64,000 bases of DNA from Trichomonas vaginalis G3 (Eukaryota; Parabasalia; Trichomonadida; Trichomonadidae): the NCBI RefSeq assembly GCF_026262505.1, contig NC_067203.1:2108001-2172000 (forward strand). Reading direction: 5' to 3'. The translations under genes were made by a program, and so were the position numbers. The number at the start of each line of letters is the position of its first letter. The stretch's first letter is position 1. Below, in pieces: positions 20,751 to 31,317 of the stretch. The notes beneath the pieces were generated by a model. That model ran no database searches, was not told the origin of the DNA, and worked only from the letters and a program-made list of their open reading frames with translations.

Positions 20751-20755
20751 CAGTA

Positions 20756-21366
20756 ATGACAAACATTGAGTTTGAAACAGTTAGAAAGATAGACAATGAC
20801 ACCAAAGTGGTTAGAATAGGTGATTTAAACGTAAGATACTCAAAGAAATACAACAAATATTCTTTGTCAGACATTATATCTCCATCTGGAAAGAAAACAA
20901 ACGACTGGGTTAGAAATGCTTCAACTCAGAAAATTTTGACAAGAAATCCTGAGCTTATGATATCAGTAGCATTTCATGGAACAAGAGCATATCTTATAGA
21001 CAAAAGTCTTATACCAATAGTTTTGTTATGGTTGACCCAGTTGTTGGATATAACTTCATAACATATGGTTCATTCGACTCAGAACGTTGCAGTGAAGGCT
21101 TACTTTACATCGTTCAGAAACCGAAGGACTTCAATACAAAGAGATATAAGATAGGAAGAACATATAATATAACTCAAAGATATGACAGTACAGTCAATAG
21201 AGTCAAGGTTGTGTTCGTTAATGATATGAGAGCTGCTGAAACAGAACTGCTTGAAGTTTTTGAGAAAATGTATGGTGCTCCCATGAAAGGTAAAGAAACG
21301 TTTGAAGTAGATGAGATAGATAAAGCTATAAAATTATTTGACGAAGTTGCTGAAAAATACATGTAA
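20756..21366 (+). pseudogene. KilA-N plus T5orf172 (GIY-YIG-like) protein, broken copy
   Basis: Near-identical to the intact 203-residue gene at 63331-63942, but broken. An N-terminal KilA-N DNA-binding domain (VRIGDLNVRYSKKYNKYSL ... LIPIVLLWL) is joined to a C-terminal T5orf172/GIY-YIG-type domain (GLLYIVQ ... YKIGRTYNITQRY ... AAETELLE). ATG 20756 (MTNIEFETV) follows TTTTGTATGTAAAGACAGTA; an earlier TTG codon in the leader is not the start. Confidence 0.75.
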
Positions 21367-21400
21367 AGCGTTTATTTTTGGTCTTTTGTGAAAGTCAGAA

Positions 21401-21450
21401 AATAAAGTTAGTTTTATTTTTATTTATTTTTTTATTTTGTATGTAAAGAC
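21401..21450 (+). promoter_or_regulatory. Early-type leader before KilA-N/DUF3627 gene
   Basis: AATAAAGTTAGTTTTATTTT, a T-rich run and TTTTGTATGTAAAG repeat the leader at 19422 almost base for base, although the genes that follow are unrelated. This separates the leader from the coding sequences. Confidence 0.65.
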
Positions 21451-21454
21451 AGTA

Positions 21455-22282
21455 ATGTCAACATCAGAGAACACAACAACTGCTATCGTTCATGAAGCCA
21501 TAAATGAAGAATATGAATACATACAATATAACAAACAACTTCGCCTCATTCGTTCGGTCAAAGATGACATGTACCAAATGCAAAGTATAATGAATGCTCT
21601 TCGTTCTACAAAGCAAGCATATCATTGGTTTGAAAACCAACAGACAAAAGAACTTTTAGAAGAATTTCCTCATATGATTGCTTCCCTCGGAAAACCGAGA
21701 GAAGAGATTCCATTCGAAAATCGCAAGAATTTGGCACCTGGTTTGAAAGGATATTATGTTCATAGACTTTTAGTAAATGCTGTAGCAATGTGGGCTTCAC
21801 CTCGTTATGCTTGTTATATTTTCATGATGTTAGATGAACTATATAAAGCAGAACGTGGAGAGATGGAAAAGAAACTTCAAGCAAAAGATGAAGTCATTGA
21901 ATCCAAAGACAAAAGCATACAGAAAAGAATACCACGTTCAGTACCAAAAGGAAAGGAAAAGAGTTATAAGTATATGATATATACTGAAGAGTTGGAGAAA
22001 GAAGAAGATAAAGATATGGTTATGTTGCATTTAGTCAGAAGAAACAACAAGAGCTTTTATGACCTTGCTAAGATTTACAAATCTGACAGAAACTGGTTCT
22101 ATCGTGAAAACTTACCGATTTCAATGACACCGAATGAGCAAATAAAGGAAATTGTCAAAAGTACTCTTCCTCAAACACACTATGACATCAAAGGTTGCAC
22201 AATACTTACATTCAAAGAAGACTTACCATTACTGAAGGAAAAAATAACAGAATATTTCGATAACTTCAAAGAGGAAGAATAA
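21455..22282 (+). CDS. KilA-N protein with coiled coil and DUF3627-like tail
   Basis: A 275-residue intact protein. Residues ~20-130 are a KilA-N domain (QLRLIRSVKDDMYQM ... TKQAYHWFENQQTKELLEEF ... GYYVHRLLVNAVAMWASP), a DNA-binding module of poxvirus N1R/p28, mimivirus and phage proteins. Residues ~130-160 form a coiled coil (EMEKKLQAKDEVIESKDKS), and ~165-270 resemble the DUF3627 domain that often follows KilA-N in large DNA viruses. ATG 21455 (MSTSENTTTAIV) is the first ATG after the shared leader. A transcription or replication regulator is likely. A decayed relative lies at 62621-62945. Confidence 0.8.
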   Translation: MSTSENTTTAIVHEAINEEYEYIQYNKQLRLIRSVKDDMYQMQSIMNALRSTKQAYHWFENQQTKELLEEFPHMIASLGKPREEIPFENRKNLAPGLKGYYVHRLLVNAVAMWASPRYACYIFMMLDELYKAERGEMEKKLQAKDEVIESKDKSIQKRIPRSVPKGKEKSYKYMIYTEELEKEEDKDMVMLHLVRRNNKSFYDLAKIYKSDRNWFYRENLPISMTPNEQIKEIVKSTLPQTHYDIKGCTILTFKEDLPLLKEKITEYFDNFKEEE

Positions 22283-22298
22283 AAAAATATATTTTTGC

Positions 22299-22772
22299 TT
22301 AAATGACGTCAGGGTCAATTTCTTCAACCATTTCACTTTCTTCGTCAATGTCAATAGAAGCTTCTTCAACCTTTGGTAAGAATTTCTGTATAACATCTTT
22401 GTTCGTTATTGTCTTCAGAGATGAAGGATAATATTTCACATTTGTTTCACCCTTCTTATATTCTTTCTGTTCGGAAAGATTCATAGCAATACTGAAGAAG
22501 TCAATGTTAGAGTTCTTTATGACAGTATAATGAGTATCTTTGACATTCACGAAGAAACCCTTTTGTTTCAAAACTACTGCTAACTCTTGTGAAGTATAAC
22601 GTTTGCGGTCAATGACAATAGCTAATGGTCTGACATACTGACCAAACTTAGATTCTTTCACAAACTTCTTGTTAAAGATAACATTAACGTTTGAAGCACC
22701 ATTGAACTCATTCTTGATGGCAGTAGCGAGAGCATTGTATGAAAAGAACTTGCAATCTTGCATGTGTTTCAT
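22299..22772 (-). CDS. Hypothetical Polinton protein, 157 residues
   Basis: An intact minus-strand frame convergent with the KilA-N gene (16 bp apart) and divergent from the polymerase. It begins MKHMQDCKFFSYNALATAI, has a predicted alpha/beta body, and ends in an acidic tail (EEASIDIDEESEMVEEIDPDVI). I recognise no domain. Its position in the replication module suggests an accessory role such as single-strand DNA binding, but no motif supports that. Confidence 0.55.
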   Translation of the reverse strand: MKHMQDCKFFSYNALATAIKNEFNGASNVNVIFNKKFVKESKFGQYVRPLAIVIDRKRYTSQELAVVLKQKGFFVNVKDTHYTVIKNSNIDFFSIAMNLSEQKEYKKGETNVKYYPSSLKTITNKDVIQKFLPKVEEASIDIDEESEMVEEIDPDVI

Positions 22773-22864
22773 TAAAATAAAAATATTAAATTATTTTGAA
22801 AAATAACTTAAAAAAAATCTAATCTAATTTTTTCAAAAAAATATTTTTTTATTTCCTACTAAAG

Positions 22865-25800
22865 ATGTATCGGAAGTTGTCTAAGTTAGAACACTCGGAA
22901 ATAAAACAACTTCTTACAGAAGCTAACATAGATGTTGCAAAACATTACGCGACAAACAAAAAAGCACTCGCTGACATCCTCAATGACTACAATGGTGAAA
23001 TAACTTATGATAGAATTCATGAGTTCATAAATGCAAGAGCATTTCCTTTAAATGACGTTGCTATTGACTTATATCATAGACGTTCAATACCTCATGAAGT
23101 AAGGCGTGAGATGTTTGACATAACAAATGCGAACGTTGGTCATACTCGTAAAGCTCTTTCTCATGATGTTCGTCAAGAGATGTTTGAACTTACGAACTCA
23201 AACGTTGGTGAAACACGAAAGAGAGATGACACACTGAAACAACAGAGAAGAGAGATGTTTAAAAATGCTATAGAACAAGTTCGCAAAGCTAACGATGTCA
23301 TTCGTTCCATTGACGACAAACCAAAAGAAGGTGAGAGATGGTTAAAGAAAGATGAAGAGAATAGGAAGAGAAATGTGAAGTCAGGCAATAGACTCATTGA
23401 CTTTAACATCGAAGCTTTAGATGAACCAAACAGAGACTACTTACACAAACATTTCGGTAAGGTTTTCATGAGACTCTTAGAGAAGATTAAAATAAACTCA
23501 CAACAGAGATGGATGGTATGTTATAAACTTGGTGGAAAGTATGAATGTTCTACGTTAAACCTCAATAATATTGGAAACATTACTACATCAGCTCTTGAAG
23601 GAGAACTTTATATCAGAGATAGAAGCAAATGCTGCAGGTATTGTTGAAATGCACTATGACTTCTTCTTGACAAACATAAAGAATCTTACTGAAATAAAGA
23701 TGTATGATTTAACAGAATATGAAGGCTTAACGATGTCAGATGTAAAGAAAGGAAAGCCACAGAAGCGACCATATAGAGATGAAAGCACACTGACAGAAAG
23801 ACAGAAAAGATTATTGAACAGACTTAAACAAACAGGAGATAAACAAGATATAGATGACTTCTGGAATGAAATCCTTGGTGAAAAGAAGTTTTATAAGAAG
23901 AGAAGCGGTCAGTTCTGGAAGTATCTTTGCACATTACCTATAAATCTTGAACGCTACCAAATCTTCAATGAACTGAACAAAAGAACTGCAACACTTATGA
24001 CAGAAGACAATTGTTTCGTTTATGCTTGCATTCAGGCTGGAGTAAATGAAGAAACTATTGACCACATGAGAGAAGTCATTCGTGTTAGAGACTTTCCTCA
24101 AAGTAAAGTACAAGAAATTTCTGACGCAACTGGTATAGCATTTAATGTTACCATTGGTTATTTCGACAACTCCAAAGATAACAGAATAATTCACTACATA
24201 CCAAAAGAATGTGAAACTGCTCGAACTATTGACTTACTTCTTGTTGAACACCACTACATGCTAAATGAAAGATTACCAATGACAACATACTTCATTCGAA
24301 ACTATAAAGAAATTCTCAAAGCTTGTGGTGGAATGAACATTGAGAAACAGATGAAGATTTATACAAAGAGAGAGAACAAATATGTAGTTCGTTATGATAG
24401 AACAACACCGTTATGGATGTTATGAAAACATTGTGGGAGTGCAAATATTTCGAACCTATTTCTTATGGAGAACTTTTCACATATACGACTGACTTATATA
24501 AACAGAACCTTGCACCATTTAAAGATTTGACATATGCTCCAAAGTATTGTGTACAACTGAAGAAGAAAGCAGAGTCAAAAGAAGTAATAAAATAAGTGCA
24601 AGTTCATTCCTGAGCACGTTTTCTTTGCTGACTTTGAGTGCAGTACCGATGGCTTTCATAAAGCTTTTAACATATGTTACGACAGTGAAGATGGTTCAGT
24701 GAGTGAAAGCATTTGGGGTCAGAAACTGTGCAACAGAATTTTTGGAGCGACTTCCTGACAAGAGTTTAATATATTTCCATAACCTCAGTTATGATATAAA
24801 CTTCATCTTAAGACACATGACAGAAGTGAAAGGAACTCCCATCATTAAAGGTTCACGAACAATGCAAATAACTGGTTTATATAAAGGACGGGCAATTATT
24901 ATAAAAGACTCTTACAGTGTTATAAATAAGAAGCTTAAACTATTTCCTGCTATGTTTAACTTACAAACAGGACCGAAAGAAGTATTTCCATATAACTACT
25001 ACAGCAGTGTTTGTTAGCAAATGACAACAGAACTGGTGTCATTTCTGAAGCATGTAAGTTTGTAAGGATGCAGAAATTCATGAAGAACATAGATTCCATC
25101 AAAGGTTGCAGAATAGATGAGAACCACTTCGACTTAGAAAAATATAGCACGTTTTACTGCAAACAAGATGTAAGAATTTTAAGAGAAGGTTTTGTAAAGT
25201 TCCGCAATGACTTATTGAAAGAGTTTGATTTAAACGTTTATGACTACGTTAGTATTTGTTCTATTGCTAACAAATTATTTGAGAACAGAGTGTACTTCCC
25301 GAATGGAAATTTATATGACCTCTCAAATAAACCAAGAGAATTTATTTCGAGATGTATTCAAGGTGGAAGATGTATGTTGTCAGATAACATGAAACAAAAG
25401 AGCGAAAGAAACTCATTGCTGACTTCGACGCTGTTTCATTATATCCATCCGCTATAGCAAGATTTATACTTTAGAAGGAATTCCAAAGGTTATGAAGGAT
25501 GAGATGTTAAGCACAGAGTATCTCATGAGACATTTATTCGATGACGACCAAAAGGAACCCATTGGTGAAAAGTTTATGTCAGGCTTCTTTGTTCTCATTA
25601 AGATAACAGAGATTGGAATACATAGACACTTTCCTTTAATAGTTTGTGACCCTGAACTAAATCCAGAACTTAACGTTCCCAGAAGTTCAAAACACTTGCT
25701 GTTTAATGTATGTTGACCATATAACATTACAAGACCTCATAAAATATCAAGGTGTCAAATGTGAAGTGTTGCAAGGATACTATTACGATGGAAACAGAGA

Positions 25801-26681
25801 TTTGAGAATAAGAGATGAAGTTAAGAAATTGTTTGAGTTAAGGTTAAAGTATAAGAAAGAAGAAAACCCATTACAAGAAATTATAAACTCATTCTGAACA
25901 GCATTTATGGCAAAACCATTTTATCTCCTATTGAGTCAAAAATAACCATAGTAGATGACAAAGATGCTATAAGATATGCTATAAGAAATTACAACCATAT
26001 AGTGAAGTTCGAAGGTTTGGATGGTTCAGATAAAACTATTTTCAAGCTAACGAAAAGCATTTGCAGACACTTTAACTTCTGTCCACTTGGTGTTAACATT
26101 CTATCTATGTCGAAGAGAATAATGTGTGAAGTATTCTGTACTGCTGAAGACTTAGGAATGGACATCTTTTATAGCGATACCGACAGTATGCATCTCTACA
26201 ATGAAGATATCCCTCGTTTAGCTGAAGAGTTTGAGAAACGTTATGGAAGAGTTCTCATTGGTAAAAACCTTGGTCAGTTTCATAGCGACTTCGCAGAAAT
26301 AACACCTGGAAAACAAAGTTTAGCATACAAGTCAATATTTTGTGGAAAGAAGACCTACATAGACTTACTCACTAACGATTTAAATGAAGTTGCATTTCAC
26401 TGCAGAATGAAAGGCGTGAAGCAAGATGTTATTGCTTTAACCGCTAATGAAATGTTTCCTGAAGCTATACAATGCTATTACAATGAAGATAAAGGTTTAA
26501 TGGTTCCGCAAGGAAATTTGACAAAGACTCTGAGTTCAGTGTCATGAAACTTTATAAAGCACTTTATGACGGTCAAGAGATTGGATTTGACTTATGTAAG
26601 TCATGTCAACCTTGCTTTGAAGAGAAGTTTAACTTCTCAATAACGACTAAAACAAGCTTTATTCGTAAGTTGAAGTTCTGA
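22865..26681 (+). pseudogene. polB: Protein-primed-type DNA polymerase B, broken (Polinton B)
   Basis: A ~1,270-codon region encoding the element's replicative polymerase. In order: an N-terminal helical domain shared with Polinton A (EIKQLLTEANIDVAKHY), short repeats of the type HEVRREMFDITNANVG, a cysteine-containing domain (EDNCFVYACIQAGVN), exonuclease motifs (FADFEC near 24620, YFHNLSYDINFIL, YCKQDVRIL), palm motif A (DFDAVSLYPS near 25425), motif B (NSIYGKT near 25900) and motif C (YSDTDSMH near 26175). All catalytic motifs can still be recognised. The region is broken in about six or seven places, so no single polymerase is encoded. The start follows TTTTTTATTTCCTACTAAAG. Confidence 0.85.
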
Positions 26682-26741
26682 GGTCATTTATTTTTGTCAG
26701 CAATGAGGTCATTCGTGATAAAAATAAAGCTAGCGTAGATT

Positions 26742-27599
26742 TTACAATACTGCGATGGTAGAGTTTAAGAGTTGTGCTTCAATGTAGAGACAGTCCTTAT
26801 GGTCTGGAGGTAAGAACACTGGGCAGTTATGGTCATGAGTGGAGAACATGTCTATCCAAAACTCACGATTGAAGCCAGTTAATTTATAGTATTTAGGGTT
26901 AGGAAGTGGTGAAGTTCTTGTATGACCAATGAACTCATTTTCAACTCCCTTACTTAAGTTTGAATATAATATAGCTTGCTTTCTATCCCAAATGCCAGGT
27001 GTTACAATCTTTGAAAATTCATTTTTCCTCGGAAGCATTGCATCATAATTGAAAACATTCTTGAAATCATCACTTGGTTCAGAGATTTGAAATCTTATAC
27101 GTAATGGATTTTCTTTCTCTTTAGCGACTTCATTGAATGGTGAGAATACAATGAATTGACAGTCATGAGTTCCATCTTCATTTTCATTAAATTCATAATG
27201 AAAGTCTATAAGTTGTGGCCGACTACCTTCTTCCTTCAGTTGTGCAAGAAACTCACGTAAAGGCTGTAAAGTTTGTACTTCAATGTTGAACTTTTTCTCG
27301 AACATCTCATTAAATGAAGTCATACATTGAAGCAATGTTGTATCGTCTTTAAAGTATTTGTATATGTGAATGTTTTGGGCGCTTAAAGACTGTTCGTCAT
27401 TTTCTATCTCGACTTGAAGTATAAAGTCAACCTTTCTGAAAGCACGTGTTATATACATAGATGTTATGCCAATGTACTTCTCTTCATTTATGTTCACAAT
27501 CCAGTCTGTTGGAAACTTAAACGTTACTCTGTTCCCCTTTATTTTGACGTCAGGGTTTTCACTACTGAACGCAACAGATAAAGGTATTTGTCTATACAT
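26742..27599 (-). CDS. YPxxW-type family protein 2, intact
   Basis: A 285-residue intact member of the four-copy family. The N-terminal motif is VTFKFPTDWIVNINEEKYIG, followed by ITSMYITRAFRKVDFILQVE; the C-terminal block reads PGIWDRKQAILYSNLSKGVENEFIGH. It is longer in the middle than its relatives. The start at 27599 has the late-type leader TTTTTATCGGAACTAAATG. Its neighbours are the polymerase (convergent) and the capsid-side genes, so a virion protein is likely. No outside family is recognised. Confidence 0.65.
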   Translation of the reverse strand: MYRQIPLSVAFSSENPDVKIKGNRVTFKFPTDWIVNINEEKYIGITSMYITRAFRKVDFILQVEIENDEQSLSAQNIHIYKYFKDDTTLLQCMTSFNEMFEKKFNIEVQTLQPLREFLAQLKEEGSRPQLIDFHYEFNENEDGTHDCQFIVFSPFNEVAKEKENPLRIRFQISEPSDDFKNVFNYDAMLPRKNEFSKIVTPGIWDRKQAILYSNLSKGVENEFIGHTRTSPLPNPKYYKLTGFNREFWIDMFSTHDHNCPVFLPPDHKDCLYIEAQLLNSTIAVL

Positions 27600-27623
27600 T
27601 TAGTTCCGATAAAAATAAACCAT

Positions 27624-27896
27624 TTACTCTTTCTTTGCTTCAGCTTCTTTAGCTTTTTGTTCTTCCTTTGCTTTTGCTTCTTCTCTAGCTTTCTTTGCCA
27701 GCAAACGTGGGTTCTTTTGTCTTCCAGCAGCTAATGCAGCAAGTTGTTTTTCACTAAGTTTTCTCTTTGGTCTCTCTGGCTTTTGTTCTTGTTTTTGTTC
27801 CTTCAGTTCGGATAAAATTTGCTCACGAATTTCTTTCTTCAATGCTTCAACATCTATGACCCCTTGGGTCTTGTCCGTAGGGCTTGTCTGAGTCAT
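27624..27896 (-). CDS. Highly charged 90-residue protein
   Basis: Starts at ATG 27896 (MTQTSPTDKTQGV). Almost the whole protein is lysine, glutamate, glutamine and alanine (EIREQILSELKEQKQEQKPE; KKAREEAKAKEEQKAKEAEA), so it is probably a single long helix or coiled coil. It may bind DNA or scaffold the capsid; there is no specific evidence. It is divergent from the gene at 27942. Confidence 0.5.
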   Translation of the reverse strand: MTQTSPTDKTQGVIDVEALKKEIREQILSELKEQKQEQKPERPKRKLSEKQLAALAAGRQKNPRLLAKKAREEAKAKEEQKAKEAEAKKE

Positions 27897-27941
27897 TTGA
27901 CTGCAGATAAAAAACAAAATTAAAACTTTAACCGATGTAAA

Positions 27942-28375
27942 ATGAGCTTGTCAAAATCAGAACGAGAGTCTATTATATTAAATGACGCCAGAGGAATACA
28001 ACATCCTTTCTATTACGTAAGTCAGAGTAAAGATGGTAAAATATATGTAAGAAAAAGAAAGGTTCCATTAGCGAATGCAGAAAGCGACAACATTAAGGTG
28101 CATGGCAAGGGTGAAGTCCACGAAGCCCATATAAAACCTTCTGTTCAAACTGAGCCACCAAAGAACCAGAAGAAAAGAAGCCAGATGTACTTTCAATAAC
28201 GAACCAAGAGCTTATTGCAAAGTTCGTGAATTTCATTGAAAAACAAACCGAGTCAAAGAACCCTGACCCGCCAGTGAAAGAAGTTGAGACAAAAGAGAAT
28301 GTACAGTTCATTGAAAATGTCAAGAAACAACTTCCACCACGAATGCCAAGAAGAAGAGTGAGAATAATGAAGTAA
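27942..28375 (+). pseudogene. Small DGKxxVRK-module protein, broken
   Basis: It starts MSLSKSERESIILNDARG in a GATGTAAAATG context and is broken about once. The N-terminal 45 residues share a pattern (Fxx...DGKIYVRKRKVPL) with the genes at 30515 (DGRVQFRKIKQPL) and 57705 (NGTASISKKKQTL). The C-terminal part is polar and ends in a basic patch (PRMPRRRVRIMK). It lies directly upstream of the major capsid gene. Confidence 0.5.
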
Positions 28376-28402
28376 ATAGATATTTTTATCTGAAGTAAAT
28401 AC

Positions 28403-29977
28403 ATGCAGAACGAACAGTTAAACGAATTTACTCCAGCAGAGCATATTCATCAGATTCGCTCATATTTCGATATCATAGACAATGCAGTTCAAATTGGTGA
28501 CACTAATAGAAAATATTCTGACGCAAAGATTCCATCACAACCTGGAACTGCTAAAGATAACACATGGGTAACATTCAATCTCTCACCTCCTGGTGAAAAT
28601 ATGTTGGACCTTTACAATACATTCATTACGTATAAAATGGAAGGTCAATTTATTGCAGATAAAGAAATTGGTTCAGGTTCCAATAAAACAAACCCACCAG
28701 GATTTTGGATTGGTTTCGATGACGCTTTCTATGCAGTTGCTGGATATCAAATCCTTGCAAATGGTCGTATCGTATATTCTCAAGACAACGCAAGAGAAGA
28801 AGCATATATAACTTCAAACTCACAAACTACCGAACAAATAAAGAAAGTAGATGTTTTCTCAAAGACTCGACATGAAGATGTATGGAGTCATTTGGGAACA
28901 TGCAGAACAGGACAAATTGTTAGTGGTCCAATTACAGCAGGAAAATCATTTGATTTTAAGCTTCGTTTAAGAATTCCTGTTAGAAAGTTTTTACCATTAG
29001 AAGCTATTCGATTTATTCCAGCTTTTGCAGGAAACATTCAGCTTAAAGTAAAGTTCAGTAGCGACGCCTTACAATGCACATCTATATCTGTAAATGATAT
29101 CATTGCTTTCAATCCAACTCTTAAAGTTGCATTTGCTTCAGATTCAAATCCACCGACAAATAAATTTGTTCCATGGAATGAACCATTCACTATGATAACG
29201 AAGGCAGTAGAAGCTAGTGGAACAGTTACTATTACAACTGTAACCCAGCAACTATTTCGAACAAAGATGGATTTTAATGAATGTTTCATTCATCCAAAGT
29301 CATTCTCTTTAGACCCTAACATTTATACAGAACTTGTAGAACATTATACAAACGAGGCTTTATGTTTTCCTGTTAAAGTTATGGATTGGATTCCTATGGA
29401 CGGTTCATTCTCAAAGAATACAGATAGTTCAAGTGCAACATTTACAGCAGCTTATACGCCTATTAATGTTAAAAGTATTTGGGCACTATTTAGAAAGAAA
29501 GACAACTATTATGTTAATTTTGAGAACCCTAAGTTTAAATATCTTCAGCTTTCCATGGGAGCTTATGGAAATATGCCTGCAGAACCTGAAAAATCATATG
29601 GACCTGTATTTTATGAAATGGTTGCGAACGCTTGCAATACAAACAATGATATGATTGGATTTAATGAAGATGTTATGAGGTCATTGGTGGATGATGGTAG
29701 TGTGGAACATAAATGGGATAGCTATGACAACACACATTTCTTATGTGGTTTTCCAACAGAAGTGGACTTTTGCTTCCAGCAAGGTCAAACATCTACTGCT
29801 CCAATAACATACAAATTGTCTGTTAAAGGACCTATTGAACTAGCAACTGAAAACGTACCAAAGCCACTTATTGGATTTATGAGGGATTGTTGCTTTGCCA
29901 TACAAGTAAGACAGTCAGGCATACCAATAATAAGATTAGATGACTATAACTTAGCAGCTGACGACAGTGAGGAATAA
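28403..29977 (+). CDS. Major capsid protein (double-jelly-roll type)
   Basis: A 524-residue intact protein whose size, beta-rich composition and position fit the Polinton major capsid protein. The N-terminal segment SYFDIIDNAVQIGDTNRKYS leads into a first beta domain (NTWVTFNLSPPGENMLDLYN). The block FDFKLRLRIPVRKFLPLEAI followed by AFAGNIQLKVKFSS is typical of double-jelly-roll capsid proteins between strands. The second domain begins around residue 270. The start has the late-type leader TTTTTATCTGAAGTAAATAC-ATG. The assignment rests on pattern recognition; a fold comparison would settle it. Confidence 0.8.
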   Translation: MQNEQLNEFTPAEHIHQIRSYFDIIDNAVQIGDTNRKYSDAKIPSQPGTAKDNTWVTFNLSPPGENMLDLYNTFITYKMEGQFIADKEIGSGSNKTNPPGFWIGFDDAFYAVAGYQILANGRIVYSQDNAREEAYITSNSQTTEQIKKVDVFSKTRHEDVWSHLGTCRTGQIVSGPITAGKSFDFKLRLRIPVRKFLPLEAIRFIPAFAGNIQLKVKFSSDALQCTSISVNDIIAFNPTLKVAFASDSNPPTNKFVPWNEPFTMITKAVEASGTVTITTVTQQLFRTKMDFNECFIHPKSFSLDPNIYTELVEHYTNEALCFPVKVMDWIPMDGSFSKNTDSSSATFTAAYTPINVKSIWALFRKKDNYYVNFENPKFKYLQLSMGAYGNMPAEPEKSYGPVFYEMVANACNTNNDMIGFNEDVMRSLVDDGSVEHKWDSYDNTHFLCGFPTEVDFCFQQGQTSTAPITYKLSVKGPIELATENVPKPLIGFMRDCCFAIQVRQSGIPIIRLDDYNLAADDSEE

Positions 29978-30007
29978 AGGATGAACGTTTATTTTTAAAG
30001 CTTATAA

Positions 30008-30466
30008 ATGAGTTCTTCATCAAGCTCTCGTGAACCTTCACCATCTATGAAACAAACTTTACCAAACGATTATGGAGCACCTATTGAATATTTCTTACGA
30101 GCTGCACAGTGGCAAAGAGCAGTCTCACCAAGGTTAGGTGTTCCACCAGCTCCTGTCAAAAATAGCATTTGGTCAAGTCCTTATATAAGATATGGTCTCC
30201 CACTAGGTTTGCTAGCTACAGCAGTAGCAGTTATGATGTTGAAAAGAAATAAAGCAAATGTTGTAAATAATACTGAAGTAGCTGAAGTTAAACAAACTCC
30301 GACACCTTCGCCAAAACCAACGCCTTCACAAACAACACCTTCAATGACTCCTGAACCTATGGAAGTACAAACTCCTGTTCAAAAGTCAACTCCTAAACCG
30401 ACTCCAACATTTAAACCAGAACCTACTCCTCAAATAAATCGTAAAACTCCTGCGTTTCCTTACTGA
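30008..30466 (+). CDS. Single-pass membrane protein with proline/threonine-rich tail
   Basis: 152 residues: a serine-rich N-terminus (MSSSSSSREPSPS), one transmembrane segment at about 68-84 (YGLPLGLLATAVAVMML) followed by basic residues, then a PTPSPKPTPSQTTPS-type repeat tail of ~60 residues. The start lies in CTTATAAATG, 30 bp after the capsid gene. It may be a virion-associated membrane or entry protein; no family is recognised. Confidence 0.6.
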   Translation: MSSSSSSREPSPSMKQTLPNDYGAPIEYFLRAAQWQRAVSPRLGVPPAPVKNSIWSSPYIRYGLPLGLLATAVAVMMLKRNKANVVNNTEVAEVKQTPTPSPKPTPSQTTPSMTPEPMEVQTPVQKSTPKPTPTFKPEPTPQINRKTPAFPY

Positions 30467-30514
30467 AAAAATAACGTTATTTTTATTTAATATTAAAATT
30501 TTTATTTGATTGAA

Positions 30515-30751
30515 ATGACGACTAAAGTCACTGAAGCAATGAAACAAAAGTTTTTGGTAGAATACATTAAATCAGGAACTATTCCAGAAGGTTTTTACAT
30601 TCATCAAATGAAAGATGGTAGAGTTCAGTTTAGAAAGATAAAGCAACCATTAGATAAAGAAGGAATTTTGAGAAAGATTAAACTTCATGAGGACAACATT
30701 GCTAAACTTAGGAAGAAGTTAGAAGAGTTGGAGAAAGGAAGAGAGTTATAA
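30515..30751 (+). CDS. Small DGRxxFRK-module protein, intact
   Basis: 78 residues from ATG 30515 (MTTKVTEAMKQKFLVEYI). The pattern FYIHQMKDGRVQFRKIKQPL resembles the start of the genes at 27942 and 57705, followed by a coiled-coil-like end (RKIKLHEDNIAKLRKKLEEL). Its last codons lie within the inner edge of the right terminal repeat, mirroring the gene at 10524 on the left side. Confidence 0.55.
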   Translation: MTTKVTEAMKQKFLVEYIKSGTIPEGFYIHQMKDGRVQFRKIKQPLDKEGILRKIKLHEDNIAKLRKKLEELEKGREL

Positions 30752-30891
30752 AGCAATGAATTCAACAGGGTGAAAAAAGAGGTGAGATCTCACCACTTCA
30801 CCTAAATTTATTTTTGTGCTATGTTTTCATACGCGTGAGGGTGGTGATATCATTAATTTTTAAGTTTATTTTTTATTTTATTTTTATATAA

Positions 30892-31212
30892 ATGACGAAA
30901 ACTATTGAGATAACAAACTACAACGGTCATGAGTTCAAGAATTTGTTCTTCGTTGCTCGTGAAAATACATTCTATCAGATACGAGGGAGAAAGGGTAAAG
31001 TTAGTTTGAGCGTTTATGATAGTAAACATAATGGAAAGTTTATACAAGCATATGATACAAACGGTAAGCGTGTTTCATTAGCTTTGTCAAAACTTACTAA
31101 CATTTATTTTGACAGTGATTTTGACCTATATGAAGAAGAAAGTGAGTCAGAAGATTATGAGCTGTTATGTGAAGCACAGCAATGGGAGGAGTTGCAATAC
31201 TTTTGTAAGTGA
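30892..31212 (+). CDS. TIR-encoded 106-residue acidic protein, copy 2
   Basis: The same protein as at 10059-10379, here in the right terminal repeat: a beta-rich N-terminal part and an acidic tail (EEESESEDYEL). The start is in TTTATATAAATG. The exact identity of the two copies shows they are homogenised or recently duplicated along with the ends. Confidence 0.7.
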   Translation: MTKTIEITNYNGHEFKNLFFVARENTFYQIRGRKGKVSLSVYDSKHNGKFIQAYDTNGKRVSLALSKLTNIYFDSDFDLYEEESESEDYELLCEAQQWEELQYFCK

Positions 31213-31317
31213 GAACGTTAGTGTGAACGTTAGTGTGTACGTTAGTGAGAACGTTAGTGAAGTCGTTAGTGAGAACGTTTATTTTTATATAAATGACAGA
31301 ACAAAAATAAAGCATAT

